NCBI RefSeq assembly: GCF_018785315.1
Contig: NZ_WQPN01000128.1
Location: 1-54,449, forward strand
Length of the DNA: 54,449 bases
Source of the DNA: Clostridium sp. MCC353
GTDB taxonomy: Bacteria > Bacillota > Clostridia > Lachnospirales > Lachnospiraceae
Reading direction: 5' to 3'
The notes under the pieces are model-generated. The model saw nothing but the letters and a program-made list of their open reading frames with translations, was not told the origin of the DNA and did no database searches. Each line of letters begins with the position of its first letter. Within the stretch, counting starts at the first letter, position 1. Shown piece after piece: positions 15,424 through 23,078 of the stretch. The position numbers were made by a program, and so were the translations under genes.

Positions 15424-15969
15424 ATGCCATTCCCCCAATCACGTACTCATACATCCGAAGACTACTGGAATCTGCCGGAAGGCAAACGGGCCGAGTTGAT
15501 CGAGGGCGGGCTCTACGCCATGGCTCCGCCAGACTTCATACATCAAAGATTAGCCGCCCAATTAACAAAATTAATTGGAAATTATATCGACGCCCACAAC
15601 GGAGACTGTGTAATTATTCCCGCTCCATTTGCTGTCAATTTAGATGCCAGTGACAAGAATTGGGTGGAACCGGATATCTCCGTCATCTGTGACAAACAGA
15701 AACTGACTGCCCACGGCTGCTTAGGAGCCCCGGACTGGATTGTAGAGATTGTCTCACCCAGCAGCCGTAAGATGGACTACAACCGAAAAAATGCACTCTA
15801 CTCCGAAGCGGGTGTCCGTGAATACTGGATTATTGATCCAGCAAAAGAAAAAGTTACTGTATATTTCTATCAGGAAGATGCAGATCCTGTAATTTATACT
15901 TTTAACCAAGTAATATACTCAGGCATTTATCGTGATTTATCCATCATTGTTTCTGAATTACTTAAATAG
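15424..15969 (+). CDS. Uma2-family putative restriction endonuclease-fold protein
   Basis: A 181-aa DUF820/Uma2 protein with the PD-(D/E)xK nuclease fold: YWNLPEGKRAELIEGGLYAM at the N terminus, WVEPDISVICD and WIVEIVSPSSRKMDYNRK carrying the acidic and Lys positions, and GVREYWIIDPAKEKVTVY. Family members are abundant in cyanobacteria and clostridia, with no proven function; nuclease activity is inferred from the fold. AAAGGA lies about 10 nt upstream of the ATG. It is on the plus strand inside the spoIIIA operon, opposite to all neighbours, which marks it as an insertion. Confidence 0.9.
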   Translation: MPFPQSRTHTSEDYWNLPEGKRAELIEGGLYAMAPPDFIHQRLAAQLTKLIGNYIDAHNGDCVIIPAPFAVNLDASDKNWVEPDISVICDKQKLTAHGCLGAPDWIVEIVSPSSRKMDYNRKNALYSEAGVREYWIIDPAKEKVTVYFYQEDADPVIYTFNQVIYSGIYRDLSIIVSELLK

Positions 15970-16026
15970 ACGTCAAAATCTCCCGTTCTGCTATCTAAAA
16001 CTATCATAAGCTAAAGGGGCGGGTGG

Positions 16027-16581
16027 TCACTCCGCCCGCTTTAAAACCTTCACCTTATGCGGCGGTACGTCAAACAATGCCTCCATCGCCGCAGAAATTT
16101 CTGCTTTTATCGTTGGGCTGCCTCCTCCCTGGGCGCTGATCACAATTCCTGCGATTTCCGGCTTCAATTCTTTTTCCAGCACCGGGGCATTGGCGCTTCC
16201 CTGGCCGGTCAGCACTGTGCTCTGGCTCTCTTCCTTTTCATCCGTTTTTCTGGTTCCTCCGCTGCTGTCCGATTCCTCCACCAAAGAAGATGAAATGCTT
16301 TTGTCCACTCTGTACACCTTCTCTTCCGACGATTTCAGCACAATCATCACGTCCACCTCCCCCACCCCGTCCACATTGCGCAGCACCTTTTTCACCCGTT
16401 TTTCCAGGTCTTCTTCATATTTTACATTGGAACTGCGCCCGGATGCCGCCTCAGTGGGCATCTGGGGCATATCTGCTTTTTTGTTATTACCCGTGGGAAA
16501 GGAAAGGATCAGGAAGATCATTCCGACCGCCAGCAAAATCAGCCACCGTTCCTTACCGTTCTTCAAGTTGAATTTCCACAT
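16027..16581 (-). CDS. spoIIIAG: SpoIIIAG
   Basis: Mother-cell membrane protein that forms a large ring in the SpoIIIA-SpoIIQ channel. It has one N-terminal helix (~10-30, WLILLAVGMIFLILSFP) and a C-terminal ring-building domain (YEEDLEKRVKKVLRNVDGVGEVDVMIVLKSSEEKVY and GIVISAQGGGSPTIKAEISAAMEALFDVPPHKVKVL, interrupted by a Ser/Glu-rich beta-insertion). The ATG at 16581 is preferred, with GGAGG 6 nt upstream, giving 184 aa and a 29-nt overlap with spoIIIAF. Its C terminus (VLKRAE) recurs as a remnant before spoIIIAH. Confidence 0.93.
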   Translation of the reverse strand: MWKFNLKNGKERWLILLAVGMIFLILSFPTGNNKKADMPQMPTEAASGRSSNVKYEEDLEKRVKKVLRNVDGVGEVDVMIVLKSSEEKVYRVDKSISSSLVEESDSSGGTRKTDEKEESQSTVLTGQGSANAPVLEKELKPEIAGIVISAQGGGSPTIKAEISAAMEALFDVPPHKVKVLKRAE

Positions 16582-17146
16582 AGGTTCCCTCCAATCCATA
16601 ATATTCTTCAATCCGTTTCCTCAGTGTGTTCAGCGATGTATTTTCTTTCACCACCTGGTCACGGTTTCCGATCTCAACCTTTTCCACTGGTTCCACCACC
16701 GTTTCCTGGGGCCCGGTTTCAGTGGAAACAGTCATGCTGATCCGGGTTACCTGTCCGAAATTTTCCTTTTCCTGATCTCCTTCAATAGTAACGCTGGTGG
16801 ACACCGGATAGAATCCTTCCATCTGGGCCATTTGTTCCAAATCCCCGGCCACCGCTTCCTGATATTGTTCAATCACCTTGGCAAGGCGCATCGTTTCCAT
16901 GCCGATCAGATCGTTTTTTAATTCCTCCGCTTCATTTTGAAAACTGATGGATTCAAAATAACGGCTGATTTTATCCTCCAGGCGCAGGCTTCCTGTCAGC
17001 GGTTTCACCACCAGAAGGATCAGCACCATACCGGCAAACAGCCGGATGTATTTTTCATATTTTTTATTGGGAAGCAGGTTTACTGCCACTGTAATAAAAA
17101 TGAGATAACAGGTAATATTTTTTACCCAGCCGTAAAGCTCTTCCAT
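16553..17146 (-). CDS. spoIIIAF: SpoIIIAF
   Basis: Mother-cell channel protein of the spoIIIA operon with two N-terminal membrane helices (about residues 8-27 and 35-52, KYIRLFAGMVLILLVVKPL). A C-terminal soluble domain related to EscJ/PrgK ring folds follows, ending TYVEIQLEER. The ATG at 17146 has GGTGG 7 nt upstream; a GTG two codons earlier is less likely. It overlaps spoIIIAE by 25 nt and spoIIIAG by 29 nt, indicating tight translational coupling. Confidence 0.92.
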   Translation of the reverse strand: MEELYGWVKNITCYLIFITVAVNLLPNKKYEKYIRLFAGMVLILLVVKPLTGSLRLEDKISRYFESISFQNEAEELKNDLIGMETMRLAKVIEQYQEAVAGDLEQMAQMEGFYPVSTSVTIEGDQEKENFGQVTRISMTVSTETGPQETVVEPVEKVEIGNRDQVVKENTSLNTLRKRIEEYYGLEGTYVEIQLEER

Positions 17147-18294
17147 GAACACACCACCGCAATCGTTATAATGAACAATAAGGCCGAGGAAAGCACGATA
17201 TTTAAAAGCATTTTATGGCCCTGGCCGGTCTTGGATATACAGGATACAATGCGCTTGTCGCAGATTGGCTGCAGAATGGCCGCCACTCCCTGGTACAAAA
17301 ACATCATGACCACCAGTTTTAATACGGGAACTATCATCATGATCAGGAGCACCACCACACCAGCCGCTCCTATGCTGTTTTTTATGAGGACGCCGGAGCC
17401 CATGACGATCTGGGTAATGGCCCCCGCCCCCTGGCCTAAGCCTGGGATAATGCCGATCAGCTTCTGGACGGTAGCGCTTTTCATGGAATCCACATAGGGA
17501 AGAACCATGCCCTGGATCATATGGAATCCCAAAACCACCCCGACCAGGGTTTTAAGGCTCCAATCAATGACACTTTTAATCAGATCCGTCAGTTTTGATA
17601 AAATATCCTCTTTCGTCACATGACCTGCCAGCACAAGCAGGATATAAACCCGTACAAATGGAACCATCACGTCCATCAAAAGCCACTGTGCCATGGTGAT
17701 GGCCCACAGGGTGAACTCATAAACTGCCACTGACGACACGCTTCCCCCGGCAAATGCAGCCGCCAGAAAAAAAGACGGCATCAATACCTGCATGAACTGG
17801 AGCACCTGGGACACCGCCTGTCCCGCTATCTGAATGCTGGAAAAAAAGCTGGCGGCCAGGCAGGTGAACAAGAGCAGGTAAGTGACGAAAAAACCGGTTT
17901 CCGATATCTGGCTGCTGGTGAAAATACCGGAGAAATTGGAAAATACAGCGCCTATAATTCCTAAGGCGATCACCTGTCCCATCAAAAGCGTGCTGCTATT
18001 CAGTTCTTTGAACAGATAATCTTTGACGGCCGTTCCCATTTTTCCCATAACCGTTTTCAGATTTCCCGACATCAGGTCGCCGGCCAATTCGGAAAATGAC
18101 AGGTTCCATCCCGTCTGGCCGCTCTGGGCATTGATAAATTTCTGGATTTCTTCGATGTTGAAGTCTTCCAGCCCGGCTCCGATTCCCGTGACCACGCTTC
18201 CCGGATCCGTTTCCGTTCCATAAGAAGTGAAGGCCATGGCTGCCAGGAAAAAAAGCAGAAAAAAGGGAACCAGAAACAGTTTCTGCCGCCTCAT
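17122..18294 (-). CDS. spoIIIAE: SpoIIIAE
   Basis: Polytopic mother-cell membrane protein of the sporulation channel. A cleavable-looking signal (FLVPFFLLFFLAAMAFTSYG) is followed by an extracytoplasmic domain (NIEEIQKFINAQ...). About seven hydrophobic segments cover residues ~95-385, including the conserved GVVLGFHMIQGMVLPYVDS and IIPGLGQGAGAITQIVMGSG. The length of 390 aa is typical. The start overlaps the spoIIIAD stop by 4 nt. Confidence 0.94.
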   Translation of the reverse strand: MRRQKLFLVPFFLLFFLAAMAFTSYGTETDPGSVVTGIGAGLEDFNIEEIQKFINAQSGQTGWNLSFSELAGDLMSGNLKTVMGKMGTAVKDYLFKELNSSTLLMGQVIALGIIGAVFSNFSGIFTSSQISETGFFVTYLLLFTCLAASFFSSIQIAGQAVSQVLQFMQVLMPSFFLAAAFAGGSVSSVAVYEFTLWAITMAQWLLMDVMVPFVRVYILLVLAGHVTKEDILSKLTDLIKSVIDWSLKTLVGVVLGFHMIQGMVLPYVDSMKSATVQKLIGIIPGLGQGAGAITQIVMGSGVLIKNSIGAAGVVVLLIMMIVPVLKLVVMMFLYQGVAAILQPICDKRIVSCISKTGQGHKMLLNIVLSSALLFIITIAVVCSWKSFTAG

Positions 18295-18689
18295 GCTAAA
18301 AATACCTGCAGAGTTTCCAGGAGTGCCAGGAGAATTGGCATGCTGACCGCCAATATGGTCAGTTTCCCGAAGATTTCCACCTGGGTTCCTATGGCGCCAT
18401 ACCCCGCGTCTTTGCAGATACCGGAAGAAAATTCCGCAATATAGGTAATTCCAATCATTTTCATCAGCGTGGACAGATACACGCCGTTGATTTTTATAAA
18501 TCCCTGAATCCGCTCCATGGTCTCCAGTATGGTGGACAGTTTTTGGAGGCCGTAGAAAAAGATGAAAATACCGGCGGTTATCACCAGATACGTCCCATAC
18601 TCCCCCTTGATCCCCTTGAGCTGCACCGCCAGCAGTACAGCCGCGATTCCTACAATTGCAATCGTTACAACAGACACAAGTTTCACCAC
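18291..18689 (-). CDS. spoIIIAD: SpoIIIAD
   Basis: A 132-aa membrane protein with about four helices and the conserved NGVYLSTLMKMIGITYIAEF plus CKDAGYGAIGTQVEIFGKL segments of the SpoIIIAC/AD family. It is part of the membrane-embedded export-like apparatus of the A-Q channel. It lies 15 bp after spoIIIAC and overlaps spoIIIAE by 4 nt. Confidence 0.93.
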   Translation of the reverse strand: MVKLVSVVTIAIVGIAAVLLAVQLKGIKGEYGTYLVITAGIFIFFYGLQKLSTILETMERIQGFIKINGVYLSTLMKMIGITYIAEFSSGICKDAGYGAIGTQVEIFGKLTILAVSMPILLALLETLQVFLA

Positions 18690-18704
18690 CTTTTAAACAG
18701 CCGG

Positions 18705-18899
18705 TTACAGCGCAAACAGATTTTTAATTGTTTCAAACAATTCATAAATATAAGGCACCATCCAGAATAAGACCAGAATCAGCCCGGCCAGGCTTGTCAG
18801 AAACGCCTGTTCCTCTCTTCCGCTGTGTTTGAGCACCTGGCAGATGACCGACACCAGGATTCCCACAGCCGCTATCTTGAATATTAAATTAACACCCAT
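18705..18899 (-). CDS. spoIIIAC: SpoIIIAC
   Basis: Very short (64 aa) two-helix membrane protein with the family signature: GVNLIFKIAAVGILVSVICQVL, then GREEQAFLTSLAGLILVLFWMV. The loop GREEQA between the helices is conserved. Its small size is normal for the family. It belongs to the spoIIIA operon and lies 12 bp downstream of spoIIIAB. Confidence 0.93.
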   Translation of the reverse strand: MGVNLIFKIAAVGILVSVICQVLKHSGREEQAFLTSLAGLILVLFWMVPYIYELFETIKNLFAL

Positions 18900-18911
18900 C
18901 CCGATCTCCTC

Positions 18912-19433
18912 TTAACACATCACTATAGTAAGAAAAAGCCCTCCCATAATACCCAGACTGGTATAGAGACGACTTTTTTCTCTTTGGTGTTCTCTCAGAT
19001 ACGCGATTGTAAGGTCAAGCTGTTCCAAATACAGCAAAATGGTCCGCTCCTGCATTTCGCAGTCCAGATATCCCAGATGTTCTCCAAAGGAGATCAGGCT
19101 CTGCCTGTCCTCTTCTGAAAGAAGGATACCGGAATCCATTCCGCTTATTTCCTCTTTCCACATGGTAAAAAAAGGTTCCCCGCACTGGTTCCTGATCCGT
19201 TTGGAAACAGCGGTGAACAGGGTTCCCAGCACGCCGCCGGTCTTATTTCCGACCCGTTCAAAGGCCTCTTCCAGAGGGGCGTTGGCATAGAGGATTTCTC
19301 CCTTTAACAAAAATATCATTTTGCGGAGCTGTTCTAACAGTTCCAGCCGCTTCTTCCACTGGCTGGCTATGGAGATTCCCAGGCCGCTGGAAGCTGCTAT
19401 CACACAGGCGCCGCCGATCATTTTTATGAGCAT
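18912..19433 (-). CDS. spoIIIAB: SpoIIIAB
   Basis: A 173-aa membrane protein distantly related to type II secretion GspF. It has an N-terminal helix (~5-22, IGGACVIAASSGLGISIA), a cytoplasmic helical domain with LRKMIFLLKGEILYANAPLEEAFERV, and a C-terminal helix (LGIMGGLFLTIVM). It works with the SpoIIIAA ATPase in the channel complex. It overlaps the end of spoIIIAA by 10 nt. Confidence 0.93.
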   Translation of the reverse strand: MLIKMIGGACVIAASSGLGISIASQWKKRLELLEQLRKMIFLLKGEILYANAPLEEAFERVGNKTGGVLGTLFTAVSKRIRNQCGEPFFTMWKEEISGMDSGILLSEEDRQSLISFGEHLGYLDCEMQERTILLYLEQLDLTIAYLREHQREKSRLYTSLGIMGGLFLTIVMC

Positions 19434-20395
19434 GCGTATTTACTCCCTTTCAAATAAAGCTGAGTGCCTCTGTTGTCATAGATCTGGTCAATATTCCCGA
19501 TCCGGCCCTTGCTGTTGAGAATGATATAGCGTTCAAAAATCCGTTCCTGAACCAGCTTTCTGAGCACAGGTTTCTGTTTTATATCTTCAATGGAACTTCC
19601 GTGAACCGTGGCTATCAGCTTGCATCCGCAGTTCATCACATATTCCATGGCCTCCAGGTCTTCCCTGCTGCCGATCTCATCCACCGCAATGACCCGGGGC
19701 GACATGGTTCTGATTAACATCATCATGCCTTTGGCTTTGGGACAGCAGTCCAGAATATCCGTCCTGATCCCCAGATCGTTCTGGGGAACTCCCTGATAGC
19801 AGGCCCCGATTTCAGACCGTTCGTCGATCACTCCCACGGTAATGCCTTCATGTTCGTCATTTCCATTGGAAATCTGGCGGATCATATCCCGCAGAAGGGT
19901 GGTCTTGCCGCACCTTGGCGGGGAAATGATCAAAGTGTGAAGGATTTCTCCCTGTTCATAGAGATAAGGAAGCACCTCCGTCGCACACCCTTTGATCTGA
20001 TGGGACATTCTCACATTGATAAAGGATATGAACTTCATGGTGCGGATTCCGCAGTCGTCCACAATGGTCTTACCCGCGATCCCGATCCGGTGGCCGCCCT
20101 GGATGGTGATAAAGCCCTGTTTCATCTCCTCCTCAAAGGCGTACAGGGAATAGTTGCTCATATACTCCATGGTCTCTCTCAGTTCATTTTTTGTGACTAT
20201 GTAAGCTTCATTAATATAATTGCCAAGCCGCCCCTCCCGGCTGATGTAGTATTCCCGGTTGTTGTAAACCATTAAAAGAGGGGCATGTACCCTCAAACGG
20301 ATTTCCTGAACCTGCTCAAAATCTACCGGGACTTTCCTGAGAATTTCTCTGATGTTTTTAGAAAAGATCTTAATCAGCTCGTCTTTCTTTTCCAT
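19424..20395 (-). CDS. spoIIIAA: SpoIIIAA ATPase
   Basis: Cytoplasmic ATPase of the sporulation channel, related to type II/IV secretion ATPases. Walker A is in ISPPRCGKTTLLRDMI (~150-165); the acidic GVIDERSEIGACYQG and AVDEIGSREDLEAM segments provide Walker B and catalytic Glu, and HGSSIEDI is a sensor-like His motif. The N-terminal domain (1-130) is the usual R3H/ring-binding-like region. It is the first gene of the operon, with GGAGGGG about 6 nt upstream of the ATG and a sigma-E-like promoter before it. Confidence 0.95.
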   Translation of the reverse strand: MEKKDELIKIFSKNIREILRKVPVDFEQVQEIRLRVHAPLLMVYNNREYYISREGRLGNYINEAYIVTKNELRETMEYMSNYSLYAFEEEMKQGFITIQGGHRIGIAGKTIVDDCGIRTMKFISFINVRMSHQIKGCATEVLPYLYEQGEILHTLIISPPRCGKTTLLRDMIRQISNGNDEHEGITVGVIDERSEIGACYQGVPQNDLGIRTDILDCCPKAKGMMMLIRTMSPRVIAVDEIGSREDLEAMEYVMNCGCKLIATVHGSSIEDIKQKPVLRKLVQERIFERYIILNSKGRIGNIDQIYDNRGTQLYLKGSKYACS

Positions 20396-20416
20396 TCTTT
20401 CCCCTCCTCTTACCTC

Positions 20417-20444
20417 AATATATGAAGGGGACGGGAATTTATAC
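20417..20444 (-). promoter_or_regulatory. Candidate sigma-E promoter of the spoIIIA operon
   Basis: On the minus strand GTATAAA (20444-20438) and CATATATT (20424-20417) are separated by 13 bp. They match the sigma-E consensus (KMATATT - CATACAMT) at 6 of 8 positions for the -10 and partly for the -35. The -10 ends about 21 bp upstream of the spoIIIAA ATG. The spoIIIA operon is sigma-E dependent in Bacillus and clostridia. Confidence 0.5.
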
Positions 20445-20467
20445 CAGGAGATTTACATTTACATTGA

Positions 20468-20746
20468 GCTAGGTTATATGCCAATGGCCAGATAACAGTG
20501 CCTGTGGAAATCCGGCGCCTGCTTGGCTTAAAATCGGGCGATAAAATTCTCTTCATACAAAACCAGGATGGAGAGATTGTCGTGACTAATGCTTCTGCAA
20601 AAGCAATCCGCAAGGCACAAGCTGCGTTTACAGGTGTTTCTGAAACTATGGGTGTTTATAACGAAGACGATGTCCAGGCACTTGTGGACGAAGTCCGATA
20701 CGGAAAGGAAAGGCAACAAGGAAACAAGGAGCAGAAGCACTATTAG
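20468..20746 (+). pseudogene. AbrB/MazE-type antitoxin with damaged 5' end, no toxin
   Basis: The frame reads A-R-L-Y-A-N-G-Q-I-T-V-P-V-E-I-R-R-L-L-G, the AbrB-fold swapped-hairpin DNA-binding domain (GQITVPVEIRRLLGLKSGDKILF), followed by a ~45-residue helical tail (DVQALVDEVRYGKER). The first strand is preceded by an in-frame TGA at 20465-20467 with no ATG. The nearest ATG (20478) is out of frame, and the only in-frame start, a GTG at 20498, has no Shine-Dalgarno sequence and would lose part of the DNA-binding hairpin. A PIN-domain or MazF toxin normally follows, but here the next gene is the convergent sulfatase 28 bp away. It is likely a decayed toxin-antitoxin remnant; expression from the GTG is possible. 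Confidence 0.7.
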
Positions 20747-20774
20747 TGCCACTGCCCCTTGTTCCTATATACAT

Positions 20775-22253
20775 TCAAATCCCCACCCGCTCAAACTGTT
20801 CCGCCGGGCAGTCATTCTTCCTCATTTCTTCCCTCATGGCCTCTGTCATCCGTTTCACCACCGCTTCATCCTCAACCGGCTCAAGCTCTCCCGGGTCGCG
20901 TTCCAGATCAAACAGCAGGGAACCAAAACCGCTCATATGAAACTTATTCTCCGCCTTCACCTTCAGCACCCGGCAGCCCTTGGTAAATGAAAATGGTTCC
21001 CGCAGAACCATGCCCTCAAGTTCCCCGGCTGAAAACCTCGTGTTCATATGCTGAAGCGCCAGAGTATAATTGTATAATTCCCCCTCTTTGTCCGGGAGCG
21101 GCGCCCTCATATAAACATAGCGGCCGTCCGTAATATTGATATGGCCGCCGAACATGCCAAAAAGGGCGTATCTGCGGACCGTTTCGTCTGTTTTTATCGT
21201 CTGCTCCAGGCATTTCCCTTCCATGTCCGGAGGGATGGGCAGGTGAAAATAATTAAGGATTGTGGGCGCCCAGTCTGTCATCTGAACCAGGGCCGTCCTC
21301 CTCTCCCCTTTGATTCTGCTTCGGGGATCCCAGATGAAGAGAGGGGTGTTGGCATTCTCATTGTAATACGGCATCCGGTTTTTGCCCCAATAGCCGTGTT
21401 CCCCCAGCAAAAATCCGTGATCGGTTCCCACGATCAGCATGGTATCCTTCCACAGATCATAACGGTCCATTAAATCCAAGACCCTGCCCAGGCTGTGGTC
21501 GCACATGGAAACCAGGGCCTTATAGCCCCGGATGCAGTGATCGATCTGGGACTCTTCCTCTTCCACCGTTCCGCATGGCCAGTCAAAATGATTCCCCTGA
21601 TACTCTTCGGGATACAACTCCAGATACTTTTCAGGCGCATAAAAGGGCTCATGGGGATCAAAGGTTTCCAAATGCAGCATCCAGTTGTCCTGATCCTTAT
21701 TTTTCTCTATGAACTCACATCCCAGATCAAAACACCTGGTCTGGGGAAAATCCTTTTCTTCCTTTATGTACTGCCGGTTCACCCAGTCATATCTCCAGTG
21801 CTTCGATACGCCGGTTCCATTCTGCATGGACGGCACTTTCACCACCGGCGGAATCTTTGGCATGGCCGCCTCCCCTTTCCAGTGGTCCCCTTCCTGGCCC
21901 CGGACGATTTCCCAGGACGAATACCGGGGATGATAGGTGGCGCCGCCATCTTCCCAATAATGGAGGTGGTCGCTGATCAGATGGGTGTAAATACCGCTCT
22001 GCTTCAGCAGTTCCGGCATGGAATCGTCAAACGGCTCCAACGGCCCCCATTCCCTGTGAAGGAAATTATAGCGTCCCGTATGGAGTTCCCGTCTGGCGGG
22101 AATACAGGGCATGCTGCCCACATAACTGTTTTCAAATACGGCGCTGTGCTCCCCCAGCCTTGTGAAATTGGGCGCAGCAGTATCACAGCAGGGGTTATAG
22201 GGCGGAAGATATCTTTTATTTAAACTGTCAAAAAATACGATAATCGCTTTCAT
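20775..22253 (-). CDS. Sulfatase, cytoplasmic, Cys-type formylglycine motif
   Basis: Type I sulfatase/alkaline phosphatase superfamily, 492 aa from the ATG at 22253 (AGGCCAGGA just upstream; an upstream in-frame extension is unlikely). The active-site motif CIPAR (C-x-P-x-R, ~residues 50-54) followed by RELHTGR matches the Cys-type sequence converted to formylglycine. N-terminal VFFDSLNKRYLPPY gives the first metal ligand; GTDHGFLLGEHGYWGKN gives the second Asp/His pair. There is no signal peptide, so it acts inside the cell on an imported substrate, or is a choline-sulfatase-like or phosphodiesterase relative. No sulfatase-maturating radical SAM enzyme is in the window. It is the last gene of the tct operon, 51 bp after the GntR regulator. 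Confidence 0.88.
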   Translation of the reverse strand: MKAIIVFFDSLNKRYLPPYNPCCDTAAPNFTRLGEHSAVFENSYVGSMPCIPARRELHTGRYNFLHREWGPLEPFDDSMPELLKQSGIYTHLISDHLHYWEDGGATYHPRYSSWEIVRGQEGDHWKGEAAMPKIPPVVKVPSMQNGTGVSKHWRYDWVNRQYIKEEKDFPQTRCFDLGCEFIEKNKDQDNWMLHLETFDPHEPFYAPEKYLELYPEEYQGNHFDWPCGTVEEEESQIDHCIRGYKALVSMCDHSLGRVLDLMDRYDLWKDTMLIVGTDHGFLLGEHGYWGKNRMPYYNENANTPLFIWDPRSRIKGERRTALVQMTDWAPTILNYFHLPIPPDMEGKCLEQTIKTDETVRRYALFGMFGGHINITDGRYVYMRAPLPDKEGELYNYTLALQHMNTRFSAGELEGMVLREPFSFTKGCRVLKVKAENKFHMSGFGSLLFDLERDPGELEPVEDEAVVKRMTEAMREEMRKNDCPAEQFERVGI

Positions 22254-22304
22254 TCCTGGCCTCTCTTTTCGATTCTCCCAGGCCTCTGGAGTGTGTTGCA
22301 CACT

Positions 22305-23009
22305 CTAATCGGCCACGCTGTTTCTTATGGATTCACAGACCTCTTCCAGATGCTGGGTCATCAGTTCCATTGCCAGGGGGCCGTTGCCTTCCGTGATGGC
22401 ATTTAAAATCTTTTCATGATATTCGTTGGACCGCACCGGCATATCCACCTTTTTTGACGCCTCTCTCTGCTGAATCCTCAAAGTGGTGCAGATCGCATCG
22501 ATGAAATTGCCGAATACCGTATTATGGGTCGCTTTGGCAATGGCGCGGTGGAATTGTCTGTCATATTCATATAACAGATCATGGTTTGGCTCCGCCTTGG
22601 GATCCGCGGTCAGAGCCTTTCTTTTTTCGTGTATCTCCCGCAGTTCCATTAAATCTACCGGCGTGGCATTTTCACTGGCCAGCCGGGCCGCCTCGGATTC
22701 CATCAGCTTTCTGACTTCCATGAATTCCAGCACCAGATTTTCATCCAGCACCAGATAAATGTCCATGGCCTTGCTGAGCATATCCGGAATCTTGGAATTG
22801 ACATAGGTTCCTCCGCCCTGTTTTGTAACTAAAACGCCCATTCGGTTCAGTGAACTGACAGCTTCGCGGATGGAAACCCTGCTGACGCCCAGTTTTTCCG
22901 CCATAGCCCTCTCCGTATCCAATTTATCGCCGGGCTTTAAACGCCCTCCTCTAATTTCATCCACTAAATAATCAAATACCTGATCGCTAATACTCTTTCT
23001 TACTATCAT
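22305..23009 (-). CDS. GntR-family regulator, FadR/FCD subfamily
   Basis: A 234-aa transcription factor. The N-terminal winged helix has LKPGDKLDTERAMAEKLGVSRVSIREAVSSL (~22-52) and a TKQGGGTYV wing. The C-terminal FCD helical domain (~75-225) carries the metal/ligand residues typical of the group (D..FH.AIA..THN, H..I). Such regulators respond to small carboxylates or sugar acids. It is encoded inside the catabolic operon between the FG-GAP-like gene and the sulfatase. Its likely target is the TGGTAACACCA site over the tctC promoter. Confidence 0.9.
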   Translation of the reverse strand: MIVRKSISDQVFDYLVDEIRGGRLKPGDKLDTERAMAEKLGVSRVSIREAVSSLNRMGVLVTKQGGGTYVNSKIPDMLSKAMDIYLVLDENLVLEFMEVRKLMESEAARLASENATPVDLMELREIHEKRKALTADPKAEPNHDLLYEYDRQFHRAIAKATHNTVFGNFIDAICTTLRIQQREASKKVDMPVRSNEYHEKILNAITEGNGPLAMELMTQHLEEVCESIRNSVAD

Positions 23010-23055
23010 TCACATCACCTTACTATTACAATTTTTGCCGCTTATTACCAGTATG

Positions 23056-23078
23056 GAGTTCTCTTTATTATTTGTCAA
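23056..23078 (-). promoter_or_regulatory. Candidate internal promoter before the GntR gene
   Basis: On the minus strand TTGACA (23078-23073) lies in the last codons of the upstream gene. Seventeen bases later comes CATACT (4 of 6 matches to TATAAT), about 40 bp before the regulator start. This could allow separate expression of regulator and sulfatase. Confidence 0.4.
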
